From Sphaerisporangium sp040685555 (GTDB lineage: Bacteria > Actinomycetota > Actinomycetes > Streptosporangiales > Streptosporangiaceae), in contig NZ_JBFBIK010000015.1 in the NCBI RefSeq assembly GCF_040685555.1, positions 22,983-86,982 on the forward strand: 64,000 nt of DNA, read 5' to 3'. Below the pieces are notes generated by a model. It saw only the letters and a program-made list of their open reading frames with translations, was not told the DNA's origin and did no database searches. Within the stretch, counting starts at the first letter, position 1; the number at the start of each line of letters is the position of its first letter. Below are positions 46,948 through 56,035 of this stretch, piece by piece. The translations under genes were made by a program, and so were the position numbers.

Positions 46948-48215
46948 GCGGTCGTGATGCGGGCAAGATCGTCAGGCTCGGTCATGTAGGGCGGCATCGT
47001 GTAGACGAGATGCCCGAAGGGGCGCAGCCAGACGCCGTGCTCCATCACGATGTCCTGGACCTTCGAGGGGTCGACGGGACGCACGGTCTCGACCACGCCG
47101 ATCGCGCCCAGCACCCGCACGTCCCTCACCCCGGGAGCGCCGGCCGCGCCCGCCAGCCCCTCGACGAGCCCGGCCTCGATGCGCTTGACCTCGTCTCGCC
47201 AGGGACGCTCCTCCAGCAGGGTGAGAGAGGCGTCGGCGACCGCCGCCGCCAGCGGGTTTCCCATGAACGTCGGCCCGTGCATCAGCACACCCACCCGCTC
47301 GGCCACCTCGGGCGTGCAGAGCGTGGCCGCCATGGTGAGGTAGCCGCCGGTCAGCGCCTTGCCGAGGCACATGATGTCGGGCCTGATGCCCGCGTGGTCA
47401 CAGCCGAACATCTCGCCCGTGCGGCCGAAGCCCGTCGCGATCTCGTCGGCGATGAGCAGGATGCCGTACTCGTCGGCCAGCTCGCGCAGCCTTCGGAGAT
47501 AGGCCGGGTGGTAGAAACGCATGCCCCCCGCGCCCTGCACCACGGGCTCAACGATGATCGCCGCCAGCTCCCCGGCATGCCGCGCCACCAGCTCTCCCAG
47601 ATGACCCAGATATGCCTCATCGACCCCATGCTCACCGGAGCCTCCCGCACCTGAGCCGTGCCCGTCGGGGGCTCCGGGGTGGAAGCCGAACCCACCGGGG
47701 GGTCTGTCGGCGAAGACGTGCTGGGGCAGCACGCCGCTGAACAGGTGGTGCATGCCGTTGACCGGGTCGCACACCGACATGGCGCCGAACGTGTCGCCGT
47801 GGTAGCCGCCCTTGACGGTGAGCAGGCGGCTTCTGCCCGTGCACTGGATCGCCGCCTTGATCGCCACCTCGACCGCCACCGACCCGGAGTCGGCGAGGAA
47901 GACCTTCTCCAGGCCCGTCATCTCCGACAGCCGCCGCCCCAGCCGCACGGCGGGCTCGTGGGTCAGGCCGCCGAACATCACGTGGGCCATGTCGCCGAGC
48001 TGCTCGCGGGCGGCGGCGTTGAGACGCGGGTGGTTGTAGCCGTGGATCGCCGCCCACCAGGACGACATGCCGTCGACCAGCTCACGGCCGTCCGCGAGCG
48101 TCAGCCGCACACCGTCGGCCCTCACGACGGGATGGGCGGCGACGGCGGGAGAGGCCTGGGCATAGGGATGCCACAGGTGCTTGCGGTCAAGGTCGGTCAG
48201 CGTTCGGGCGTCCAC
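46914..48215 (-). CDS. bioA: Adenosylmethionine-8-amino-7-oxononanoate aminotransferase
   Basis: The protein is 433 residues. It makes DAPA from KAPA using S-adenosylmethionine as amino donor (biotin synthesis). It has L-W-H-P-Y-A-Q at the N-terminus, D-S-G-S-V-A-V-E-V-A-I-K, G-Y-H-G-D-T-F-G, the PLP-aspartate region L-L-I-A-D-E-I-A-T-G-F-G-R and Lys in C-L-G-K-A-L-T-G-G-Y. The middle has an unusual Gly/Ser insertion (D-G-H-G-S-G-A-G-G-S-G-E-H). The GTG at 48215 has TAGGGT six bases before it (leaderless). No other bio genes are nearby. Confidence 0.95.
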   Translation of the reverse strand: MDARTLTDLDRKHLWHPYAQASPAVAAHPVVRADGVRLTLADGRELVDGMSSWWAAIHGYNHPRLNAAAREQLGDMAHVMFGGLTHEPAVRLGRRLSEMTGLEKVFLADSGSVAVEVAIKAAIQCTGRSRLLTVKGGYHGDTFGAMSVCDPVNGMHHLFSGVLPQHVFADRPPGGFGFHPGAPDGHGSGAGGSGEHGVDEAYLGHLGELVARHAGELAAIIVEPVVQGAGGMRFYHPAYLRRLRELADEYGILLIADEIATGFGRTGEMFGCDHAGIRPDIMCLGKALTGGYLTMAATLCTPEVAERVGVLMHGPTFMGNPLAAAVADASLTLLEERPWRDEVKRIEAGLVEGLAGAAGAPGVRDVRVLGAIGVVETVRPVDPSKVQDIVMEHGVWLRPFGHLVYTMPPYMTEPDDLARITTAMTAVAATLPA

Positions 48216-48265
48216 TCGGTCACCCTAACCCCGGCGGCTTCTCCCGCCACGAAGACCAGGCGACC

Positions 48266-48314
48266 TGTGGACAACCCCCCGAAACGGCTGTCCACCTGTG
48301 GAGAACTCCACAGG
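48266..48314. promoter_or_regulatory. DnaA-box-like and palindromic sequence between bioA and cca
   Basis: TGTGGACAA (48266-48274) is the exact complement of TTGTCCACA, the actinobacterial DnaA box. CCTGTGGAG-AA-CTCCACAGG (48295-48314) is a perfect 20-bp palindrome in the same 108-bp intergenic region. Confidence 0.5.
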
Positions 48315-48323
48315 ACGAGCCCT

Positions 48324-49763
48324 TCAGCCGGGGCCGACGCCCTGCCCGCGCGCCCACTCGACCAGGGCCGCCTTGGCGGCCTCCTTGCCGACGATGCCCT
48401 CGTCGAGGCGCATTTCGAGCAGGAACTTGTAGGCCTTGCCGACCACGGGCCCGGGACCCACGCCCAGGATCTCCTGGATCTCGTTGCCGTCGAGCTCGGG
48501 CCGCATCTTCGCCAGCTCCTCCTCGTCGGCGAGGCGGGCGATGCGCTCCTCCAGGTCGTCATAGGTGCGCGACAGCTCCTGGGCCTTGCGCTTGTTGCGC
48601 GTGGTGCAGTCGGCCCTGGTCAGCTTGTGCAGCCGCTCGACGAGGTGCCCGGCGTCGCGTACGTAGCGGCGCACGGCCGAGTCGGTCCACTCGCCGGTGC
48701 CGTAGCCGTGGAAACGCAGGTGCAGCTCGACCAGGCGGGAGACGTCGGCCACGACATCCTTGGGGAACCGCAGCTCGGTGAGGCGCTTCTTGGTCATCTG
48801 GGCGCCCACGACCTCGTGGTGGTGGAAGGAGACCCGGCCCCCCTCCTCATATCGCCTGGTCTTGGGCTTGCCGATGTCGTGCAGCAGGGACGCCCAGCGG
48901 AGCACGCGGTCGGCGCCGGCCGCCTCCAGCGCGATCGCCTGCTCCAGCACGATGAGCGTGTGCTCGTAGACGTCCTTGTGCCGGTGATGCTCGTCGATCT
49001 CCAGGCGCAGCTTGGGCAGCTCGGGCAGCACGTGGGCCGCGAGGCCGGTGTCCACCAGAAGGGCCAGGCCCTCTCTCGGGTGCTCGCCGCAGATCAGCTT
49101 GTCGAGCTCGTCGCGGATGCGCTCGGCGGAGACGATCTCGATGCGGTCGGCCATCGAGGTCATGGCGGCCACGACCGGCGGATCGACGGCGAAGCCGAGC
49201 TGGGAGGCGAAGCGCGCCGCCCGCAGCATCCTCAGGGGATCGTCGTCGAAGGACTGCTCGGGCGTGCCCGGGGTGCGCAGGACCTTCGCGGCCAGGTCGG
49301 ACAGCCCGCCGTACGGGTCGACGAACTCGTGCCCAGGCAGCCGCACGGCCATCGCGTTGACCGCGAAGTCGCGCCGCTCCAGGTCGGCTTCGAGGGTCTC
49401 GCCGTAGATCACCTCTGGCTTGCGGGACTTCGGGTCGTACGACTCGCTGCGGTAGGTGGTGATCTCGAGGACCCAGCTGCCCTTGCGGACGCCCACCGTG
49501 CCGAAGTCGATGCCGATGGTCCAGATGGAGTCGGCCCATCCCTTGACCATTTCCAGCACCCGCTCAGGGCGCGCGTCGGTGGTCAGGTCGAGGTCGTTGC
49601 CGATGCGGCCGAGGAAGACGTCGCGAACCGACCCGCCGACGACGGCGAGCTCGTGCCCATGCTCGGCGAACAGCTCGCCGAGCTCATCGGCGACTGGGGC
49701 AATCCGCCGGAATAGGTCGATCACGGCCCTCTGCTGACTAACGCTCAGATTTGAGACGGACAA
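48324..49763 (-). CDS. cca: CCA-adding tRNA nucleotidyltransferase
   Basis: The protein is 479 residues. It adds or repairs the 3' CCA of tRNAs. The nucleotidyltransferase head has L-A-V-V-G-G-S-V-R-D-V-F-L-G and N-D-L-D-L-T-T-D-A-R-P; R-R-D-F-A-V-N-A-M-A follows. It carries an HD domain with L-L-H-D-I-G-K-P. The N-terminus starts with TTG at 49763 and no strong ribosome binding site; a GTG 13 codons in (V-I-D-L-F-R-R) is an alternative. This gene flanks the murJ block in actinobacteria. Confidence 0.95.
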   Translation of the reverse strand: MSVSNLSVSQQRAVIDLFRRIAPVADELGELFAEHGHELAVVGGSVRDVFLGRIGNDLDLTTDARPERVLEMVKGWADSIWTIGIDFGTVGVRKGSWVLEITTYRSESYDPKSRKPEVIYGETLEADLERRDFAVNAMAVRLPGHEFVDPYGGLSDLAAKVLRTPGTPEQSFDDDPLRMLRAARFASQLGFAVDPPVVAAMTSMADRIEIVSAERIRDELDKLICGEHPREGLALLVDTGLAAHVLPELPKLRLEIDEHHRHKDVYEHTLIVLEQAIALEAAGADRVLRWASLLHDIGKPKTRRYEEGGRVSFHHHEVVGAQMTKKRLTELRFPKDVVADVSRLVELHLRFHGYGTGEWTDSAVRRYVRDAGHLVERLHKLTRADCTTRNKRKAQELSRTYDDLEERIARLADEEELAKMRPELDGNEIQEILGVGPGPVVGKAYKFLLEMRLDEGIVGKEAAKAALVEWARGQGVGPG

Positions 49764-49907
49764 GCTGGGTAGGTCCTTCGGTTACGGAAGAGAGTCTCCG
49801 CGCTAGCCCTGGTGTAACCCGCCCGGGAACACACCCCATGCGATCACCAGGTTACGGTCATTCGCAGATCTGTCGGGGGCACCCGGACAAGACAAGGAGC
49901 ACGAGAG

Positions 49908-50486
49908 ATGAAAGACGCCCTCGCGATCCACCGCCGGCTCCTGTCCCACCAGATCCACCATGAGATCGTACGGCTTCCGCGCGCCTTGACGTGCGCCGAC
50001 GACCTCCCTGAAATTCTCCACGTCGACCCCGACCGCTGCATTCGCGTCACGGTGTTCGAGGTGACGACGCGCAGCTCGCGCGCCCCCGTCGCCGTGGTCA
50101 CGACGGTCGCCGCACCTCCCCGGCCGGGTGCCGTCGGCGCGCTTCTCGGCGCGCGGCGGGTGCGGCCGGCACCCGCTTTCCTGGTCAATTCCGCCACCGA
50201 CTACGCCGCCACATCGGTGTCACCTCTCCTGCTCCCCGAGGAGCTCACCGTACTGATCGACGAGCGCCTGGCGGACGCGCGGGACCCCGACGACCTGCTG
50301 TACACCCCCACCGGGGAACGCCGTACGGCCCTGCGGCTTCGGGCCCTTGACCTGCTGACACTCACCCCCGGAAAGTATGTGGACCTCCAGGCGACGCGGC
50401 ACAGGACCGTGCGGATGCCCGGCCAGAGGGAAGTACGGCCCGTGATGGGGGTCCCCCGCTGCGAATCGCCGTCCGCTCTGCTTTAG
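49908..50486 (+). CDS. YbaK/EbsC-type aminoacyl-tRNA deacylase-like protein
   Basis: The protein is 192 residues. It begins M-K-D-A-L-A-I-H-R-R-L-L-S-H-Q-I-H-H-E-I-V-R-L-P-R-A, then A-D-D-L-P-E-I-L and the N-S-A-T-D-Y-A-A-T-S-V-S-P-L-L-L-P segment; the pattern follows the YbaK (Cys-tRNA-Pro editing) fold. Activity is not established for this clade, which sits next to the murJ genes in actinobacteria. AAGGAG lies before the ATG. Confidence 0.75.
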   Translation: MKDALAIHRRLLSHQIHHEIVRLPRALTCADDLPEILHVDPDRCIRVTVFEVTTRSSRAPVAVVTTVAAPPRPGAVGALLGARRVRPAPAFLVNSATDYAATSVSPLLLPEELTVLIDERLADARDPDDLLYTPTGERRTALRLRALDLLTLTPGKYVDLQATRHRTVRMPGQREVRPVMGVPRCESPSALL

Positions 50487-50503
50487 GCCATACCATTCTG
50501 GGC

Positions 50504-50536
50504 GTGCGCCGAACTCCACCCCTGGCCGGCACGTGA
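50504..50536 (+). CDS. Possible leaderless 10-codon upstream reading frame
   Basis: GTG at 50504 opens VRRTPPLAGT and its TGA overlaps the start of the DUF6049 gene (GTGA). TACCAT ends seven bases before the GTG, so the mRNA probably starts on it. DUF6049 has no ribosome binding site of its own, so this short frame may deliver ribosomes by coupling. A single-base error could also have split the N-terminus from DUF6049. Confidence 0.35.
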   Translation: MRRTPPLAGT

Positions 50537-52713
50537 CCCGCGGAGCCGCCCTGATCTCCGTTCTGACCGCCGCGTTCCTCATCGCCCCGGCGGCCGTCGC
50601 CAGTGCCGCCATCGCTCCCGGGGCCGTCACGAGCGCCCCGGGCAAGGCGTCCACCAGCACCGCGGAGACCGGCAAGGGGGTCACGCGCGCGGCGGCTTCG
50701 AGCCGTCAGGACGCCCAGATCGTGGTGGACTCCATAACGCCGCAGGCGCCTCGTGAGCCCTCCGCGCCCATCCTCATCTCGGGGTCGGTCACCAACACCA
50801 GCGCGATCGCCTTCGCGGGGGTCTCGGTCCGCCTGCGCTTCTCCCGCCAGCCGTTCGCCAACCGCACCGAGATGCAGACCTTCGCCGACGGCGGCCAGAT
50901 CCTCGACTCCTCCCGCAGCACGGTCTACGTGAGCCAGCTCCCGGCGTCCGGCAAGCTGCCCTGGGAGTTCAGCGTCACCCCGGCCTCGCTGGGGATGCTG
51001 CGGTTCGGGGTCTACCCCCTCACGATCGAGCTCGTGGACGCCACGGGCCGGCAGGTGGCCGCCCAGCGCACGTTCCTTCCGTACGCCCCGAAGGACCAGC
51101 CGATCACCCGCACCAAGATCGCCTGGGCGCTTCCCATCGTCGACCAGCCGCATCGCGGCGACGACGCCACCTTCGTCGACGACGGCCTTCGGCAGGCGGT
51201 CGCCGACGACGGGCGCCTGGGCAAGGTCCTGAAGATCGCCGAGACGCCGTCCAAGGGCGTGAGCTGGTTCGTCGATCCGGCCGTGCTCGACGACGCGCAG
51301 GCCATGTCCAAGGACTACAGCCTCAAGACGGGCACGACCACGACGAGGAAGACGGCCGACCAGGGTGTCGCGCAGTGGCTGCGGAGGCTGCGCGCCTCGC
51401 TCGCCAAGGTTCCCGTCACCGCCACCCCGTATGCCGACCCCGACGTCACGGCGGTGAGCCACCAAGGGCTCGACACCGCCACGCGCACCGCCATCGACAA
51501 GGGCGCCTCCGTCGCGACCGATCTGCTCGGCAAGGAGGTGGGCACCGCCACCAACTGGCCGGTCGGCGGCGTGATCGACCACGACGCCCTTGACGCGCTC
51601 GCCGTCGCCGACGTCCGCACGGTGCTGCTCGCCTCGACGACCCTTCCCGCCAACCCTCCGCTGACCTACACGCCCGACGCGGCCGCCTCGCTGGAGACGG
51701 TCCAGGGCACGGTCAACGTGCTGCTGGCCGACCCGGTGCTCAGCCAGATCCTCACGACGCCCGGCACGTCAGCCCCCGGCGCCACCACCCTCGCCGGCCA
51801 GCGGTTCCTGGCCGAGACCGCGATGATCAGCGCCGAGCGGTCGGAGGAGTCGCGTGCGGTTGTCGCCGCGCCGCCCCGACGCTGGAATCCCGACCCGGCC
51901 TTCGTCACCACCCTGCTGAAGGCCGCGGCCTCCGCGCCGTGGCTCAAGCCGGTCTCCCTGAGCTCCATCAAGCCGCCGAAAGCCGGGGTGCCCCGCACCG
52001 ACCTGGTGTACACCGACAAGGACGAGCAGGCCGAGCTCGCCAAGTCCTACCTCGCCGGTGTCAAGAAGCTCAGCGACCGCGCGGAGCTCACCGCCACCGT
52101 CACCAAGGACCACCGCCGGGTCTTCGACACCGCCCTGCTGAGGCTCACCTCGACGGCCTGGCGTGGCCGCACGGGCAGCGCCAGCCCGCTGGTCAAGCAG
52201 ATCGACTCCGCCGTCAGCGAGCGCACCAGCGCCATCTCCGTCTCCACGGGCGAGCAGCGCACGCTGGCGGGCAAGAACGGCATCGTCCCGATCAGCATTC
52301 GCAACGACCTCCAGGACGAGGAGGTCACGGTCGGCGTGAAGATCACGTCCGGCAACCGCAGGCTGCTCACGATCGGCACGTACGAGACGCTGGTCACCAT
52401 CAGCCCGGGCAAGACCAGGTCGCTCGACATCCCGATGACGGGCAACGGCGACGGCCAGACGAAGGTCAAGGTGCAGCTCACCAGCGAGAGCGGCGCGCGG
52501 TACGGCCTCCCGGCCGAGGTGACCGTGCGCATGACCGGTTACACCGCCATCGTCCTGGTGATCGTGGGGGCCGCCCTCACCGTGGTGCTCGCCGCCGCGA
52601 TGCTGCGCGTCCTGCGCCGCCACGCCCGCCGGCCCGCGAAGACCCGCACGGCGGGGCAGGCCGGCCCGCGAGCCGTACCGGAACCCGCACAACATCGAGA
52701 GGGGCCTTCATGA
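50533..52713 (+). CDS. DUF6049 family secreted/membrane-anchored protein
   Basis: The protein is 726 residues. A signal peptide (L-I-S-V-L-T-A-A-F-L-I-A-P-A-A-V-A-S-A) precedes a large extracellular part with Ig-like segments (P-I-L-I-S-G-S-V-T-N-T-S and I-P-I-S-I-R-N-D-L). A C-terminal membrane helix (T-A-I-V-L-V-I-V-G-A-A-L-T-V-V-L) and a short basic tail follow. DUF6049 proteins lie upstream of murJ in actinobacteria, suggesting a role in cell-wall assembly. The GTG overlaps a 10-codon reading frame, and its stop overlaps murJ (ATGA). Confidence 0.85.
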   Translation: MTRGAALISVLTAAFLIAPAAVASAAIAPGAVTSAPGKASTSTAETGKGVTRAAASSRQDAQIVVDSITPQAPREPSAPILISGSVTNTSAIAFAGVSVRLRFSRQPFANRTEMQTFADGGQILDSSRSTVYVSQLPASGKLPWEFSVTPASLGMLRFGVYPLTIELVDATGRQVAAQRTFLPYAPKDQPITRTKIAWALPIVDQPHRGDDATFVDDGLRQAVADDGRLGKVLKIAETPSKGVSWFVDPAVLDDAQAMSKDYSLKTGTTTTRKTADQGVAQWLRRLRASLAKVPVTATPYADPDVTAVSHQGLDTATRTAIDKGASVATDLLGKEVGTATNWPVGGVIDHDALDALAVADVRTVLLASTTLPANPPLTYTPDAAASLETVQGTVNVLLADPVLSQILTTPGTSAPGATTLAGQRFLAETAMISAERSEESRAVVAAPPRRWNPDPAFVTTLLKAAASAPWLKPVSLSSIKPPKAGVPRTDLVYTDKDEQAELAKSYLAGVKKLSDRAELTATVTKDHRRVFDTALLRLTSTAWRGRTGSASPLVKQIDSAVSERTSAISVSTGEQRTLAGKNGIVPISIRNDLQDEEVTVGVKITSGNRRLLTIGTYETLVTISPGKTRSLDIPMTGNGDGQTKVKVQLTSESGARYGLPAEVTVRMTGYTAIVLVIVGAALTVVLAAAMLRVLRRHARRPAKTRTAGQAGPRAVPEPAQHREGPS

Positions 52714-54332
52714 GCCGGATGTTGCGCGCCAGCGCGGTCATGGCCGCGGGCACGATGGTGTCCCGCCTGACCGGCTTCGTACGTACGGCGGTGCTCGCGT
52801 CGGCCATCGGAGTCGCGGCCCTGGGCGACGCTTACAACGTCGCCTACACGATCCCGTTCATCCTGTTCGACCTCCTCATCGGAGGAGTGCTCAGCAGCGT
52901 GATCGTCCCGATGATCGTCAAGGCGCAGAAGCACGACGCCGACGGCGGGCGTGCCTACGAGCAGCGGCTGATGACCGTGGCCACGATGGCGCTGCTCGTC
53001 ATCGCCGTGCTGGGCGTGCTCTGCGCCCCGCTGCTCATCGAGCTCCTCACCACCGACCTGGACCCCCACAGCGCCCAGGTCGCCACCACGCTGGCGCGGT
53101 ACATCCTTCCCCAGATCGCGTTCTTCGGCATCGGCGCGATCGCCGGCGCCATCCTGAACACCCGTGACCGGTTCGCGGCGCCGATGTGGGCGCCCGTGCT
53201 CAACAACCTCGTGGTCATCGCGGTCGGCCTGAGCTACCACTTCGTCAGCCAGGCGGGTGGCGACATCGGGGCGGCGACATCCTCCGACCTGGCCCTTCTC
53301 GGCATCGGCACCACGGCCGGCATCGTGATCCAGTCGATCGTCCTCATCATCGCCGTGCACCGCGTGGGCTTCCGGTTCGTGCCCCGGTTCGACCTGCGCA
53401 ACGCGCGGCTCGGCGAGATGGGCAGGGCGGGCGTGTGGACGCTCGCCTTCGTCGGGCTCAACCAGGTCGGCTACATCGTCACCACCAACCTGGCCACGGG
53501 AGCCACCGCCAAGGCGGTCGAGCAGAAGGCCGGCCATGTCGCCGGCATCGCGTCGTACAGCTACGCCTTCCAGCTGTTCCAGCTCCCGTACGGCATCATC
53601 GCGGTCTCGGTGATCACGGCGATGCTCCCGCGGATGAGCCGGTACGTGCACGACGGCGAGCTCGGCGCCATCCGTGAGGAGTTCGCCTCCGGCGTGCGGC
53701 TGGTCTGCGCGGTCATCGTGCCGTCCGGGCTGCTGCTCATGGTGCTGGGCCCGGCGGTGACCGTGCTGATCTTCGCCCACGGGAGCACCTCGGTGGACGA
53801 CGCCCTGAACATGGGGAACGTCCTTCAGGTGTTCGGGCTCGCGCTGGTCCCCTTCTCGATCTACCAGCTCCTGCTGCGCGTGTTCTACAGCTTCGGCGAC
53901 ACCCGCACGCCCGCGCTGATCGCGGCGGGCAACGTAGCGGTGAACGCCCTGCTGAGCTTCATCCTGTACCTCACGCTGCCGGCCCACCTCATCGTCATGG
54001 GGCTCGCCCTGGCCTTCACCGCCGCCTACGCGGTCGGCGGAGCCGTCGCCTGGACTCTCGCCAGCCGCAAGGTGGGCGGCGGGCTCGGTGGCAGGGTCGT
54101 CGCCTCCGGCCTGTCGCGCATGTACGTGGCCGCCATCCCGGCCGCGGTCATCGCCCTCGTCGCCCTGTGGGCGACCAAGGAGCTGGCCGGGGTGACGCCG
54201 CTCAGTTCCACGATCATGCTGGTGGTGGGGGGCGGGCTCGGCGTGCTGATGTACCTGGTCGCGTCCCACCGGATGCGCATCGCCGAAATCAGCTCGATCA
54301 TTGGACTTGTGGCGGGGCGGGTAGGCCGCTAG
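52710..54332 (+). CDS. murJ: Lipid II flippase MurJ (MviN)
   Basis: The protein is 540 residues with 14 predicted membrane helices. It moves lipid II to the outer face for cell-wall synthesis. It begins A-S-A-V-M-A-A-G-T-M-V-S-R-L-T-G-F-V-R and contains N-T-R-D-R-F-A-A-P-M-W-A-P and R-V-F-Y-S-F-G-D-T-R-T-P. The ATG overlaps the DUF6049 stop. In mycobacteria the same protein carries a C-terminal pseudokinase; here that part is a separate gene 180 bp downstream. Confidence 0.95.
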   Translation: MSRMLRASAVMAAGTMVSRLTGFVRTAVLASAIGVAALGDAYNVAYTIPFILFDLLIGGVLSSVIVPMIVKAQKHDADGGRAYEQRLMTVATMALLVIAVLGVLCAPLLIELLTTDLDPHSAQVATTLARYILPQIAFFGIGAIAGAILNTRDRFAAPMWAPVLNNLVVIAVGLSYHFVSQAGGDIGAATSSDLALLGIGTTAGIVIQSIVLIIAVHRVGFRFVPRFDLRNARLGEMGRAGVWTLAFVGLNQVGYIVTTNLATGATAKAVEQKAGHVAGIASYSYAFQLFQLPYGIIAVSVITAMLPRMSRYVHDGELGAIREEFASGVRLVCAVIVPSGLLLMVLGPAVTVLIFAHGSTSVDDALNMGNVLQVFGLALVPFSIYQLLLRVFYSFGDTRTPALIAAGNVAVNALLSFILYLTLPAHLIVMGLALAFTAAYAVGGAVAWTLASRKVGGGLGGRVVASGLSRMYVAAIPAAVIALVALWATKELAGVTPLSSTIMLVVGGGLGVLMYLVASHRMRIAEISSIIGLVAGRVGR

Positions 54333-54357
54333 TCATAGGTAACCCGGAAGTCCGGTT

Positions 54358-54385
54358 CGCCCGTGTTCCAAGGGCAACACGGGCG
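54358..54385 (+). terminator. Hairpin after murJ
   Basis: CGCCCGTGTT (54358-54367) pairs perfectly with AACACGGGCG (54376-54385), 25 bp after the stop. It has no T-run. A second inverted repeat, ATGGTGCCC / GGGCACCAT (54405-54439), follows in the leader of the next gene. Confidence 0.5.
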
Positions 54386-54513
54386 GCACCCGCTCCGGAC
54401 TACCATGGTGCCCTGTGCACGGAGGAGATCGGGCACCATCGGCTGACAAGGAGCAGGAGGGGCGTGGCGGTATTCGCATGGACGTCGCCCACGACCAGGG
54501 AGAGGATCGCCTC

Positions 54514-56022
54514 ATGAGCGCCCCGGCCGTGGAACCCGGTGGCCGCCTGGCCAACCGGTTCCGCCTGGAAGACCGCGTCAGCGAGTCAGGTGGCGCCACC
54601 TTGTGGAAGGCCATCGACGAGGTTCTCGCGCGGCCCGTCTGCGTCCTCACGCTGTCCCCCGACTTCGAGCGGGTGGCCGAAGTCGTCACCGCCGCCCGCG
54701 GCGCGAGCCGCCTCACCGACCCCCGGCTGACCCAGGTCTTCGACGCCGCCGAGGAGGACGGGCAGGCCTATGTCGTCAGCGAGTGGGTCACCGGCGAGAC
54801 CCTGACCGACATGGTCTCCTCGGGCCCGATGGCGCCCGAGCGCGCGGCCGCGCTGGTCGCCGAGGCCGCCGAGGCCGTCGCCCACGCTCACGAGGCGGGG
54901 CTGGCCCATCTCTGCCTGACCCCCGACCGCCTCATCTGGACCGCCGGCAGCACCGTCAAGCTCCTCGGCCTGGCCGTGGACGCCGCCCTTTGCGACCAAG
55001 AGAGCGAGGACCCCGCCCGCGACGACGCCCAGGGTCTCGGGCGCCTGCTCTACACCGCGCTGACCGGCCACTGGCCGGGTGAGGGCGAGATCGATCTCCC
55101 GCCCGCGCCGCTCGACGACGGCAAGGTCTGCACGCCGCGCCAGGTCACCGCGGGTGTTCCCGGATTTCTCGACGCCATCACCTGCCGGGCCCTGCTGCAG
55201 GAGCCCCGCCGCGGGCTGCCCGCGCTCGCGACCCCGGCCGCGGTGGCGGAGGCCCTCGCCGAGGTGCCGAGGCCGGCTCCCGTTCCAGTGCCGGTGTCGG
55301 CGATGCCGCCCGCGCTCAGCCTCCGTTCCGAGGCCCCCGAGGACATCGAGCACACCAGGCCGCCCCGGCAGCCGGCGCCTCAGCGCCCTCACGCCCAGCC
55401 CTCCCAGCGCCGCTCGGGCGGCATGGCGAGCCGAGCGATGATCACCGTGATAATCCTCCTGGTCATCGCCGCGGTGGGCCTCGGCGCCTGGACTCTGGGG
55501 CAGAGCCTCGGCAAGCGCCCGCCCTCACCCGAGGCGTCCTCGGCGGCGTCACAGGCGCCGTCCCCCAAGATCGTCACGGTGAAGCCGTCGCGAGCCGACG
55601 GCTTCGACCCGCTGGGCAGCGACCATACCGAGCACCCTGAGCTCGCCCGCCTGGCCATCGACGGCAAGCCTTCGACCGAGTGGCACACCGACAAGTACGA
55701 GAGCGCCGAACTCGGCGGTCTCAAAAAGGGCGTCGGCCTCATCGTGGAGCTGAGCAAGCAGACCCCGATCGCCGACGTGGTCGTCTCACTGGGTGATATG
55801 CCGGGCTCAACGATCGAGCTCAGGATCGGCGACACCGCCGACCTGAGCTCATTGAAAACCGCCGCCAAGCAGGAAAATGTCTCGGGAACGGTGACCCTCA
55901 CCCCCGAAAAGGCCACCAGCGGTCAGTACGTTTTGATCTGGTTTACGCGCCTTCCGGCCTTTGAGGGGAAGTTTCGTGGCACCATCTATGACGTAGTCGT
56001 GCATTCTCCCGGATCGGCCTAA
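54514..56022 (+). CDS. Membrane pseudokinase with extracellular discoidin-like domain
   Basis: The protein is 502 residues. Residues about 10-260 form a protein-kinase fold, but the ATP lysine is lost (V-C-V-L-T-L), the HRD loop reads L-A-H-L-C-L-T-P-D-R-L-I-W, and the DFG position is L-L-G-L-A-V. This points to a pseudokinase. A Pro-rich linker leads to one membrane helix (about 310-330) and an outside F5/8-type domain with P-S-T-E-W-H-T-D. This is the C-terminal half of mycobacterial MviN as a separate protein. The ATG at 54514 has GGGAGAGG upstream; a GTG at 54415 is possible. Confidence 0.85.
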   Translation: MSAPAVEPGGRLANRFRLEDRVSESGGATLWKAIDEVLARPVCVLTLSPDFERVAEVVTAARGASRLTDPRLTQVFDAAEEDGQAYVVSEWVTGETLTDMVSSGPMAPERAAALVAEAAEAVAHAHEAGLAHLCLTPDRLIWTAGSTVKLLGLAVDAALCDQESEDPARDDAQGLGRLLYTALTGHWPGEGEIDLPPAPLDDGKVCTPRQVTAGVPGFLDAITCRALLQEPRRGLPALATPAAVAEALAEVPRPAPVPVPVSAMPPALSLRSEAPEDIEHTRPPRQPAPQRPHAQPSQRRSGGMASRAMITVIILLVIAAVGLGAWTLGQSLGKRPPSPEASSAASQAPSPKIVTVKPSRADGFDPLGSDHTEHPELARLAIDGKPSTEWHTDKYESAELGGLKKGVGLIVELSKQTPIADVVVSLGDMPGSTIELRIGDTADLSSLKTAAKQENVSGTVTLTPEKATSGQYVLIWFTRLPAFEGKFRGTIYDVVVHSPGSA

Positions 56023-56035
56023 CAGGACACGCGTT

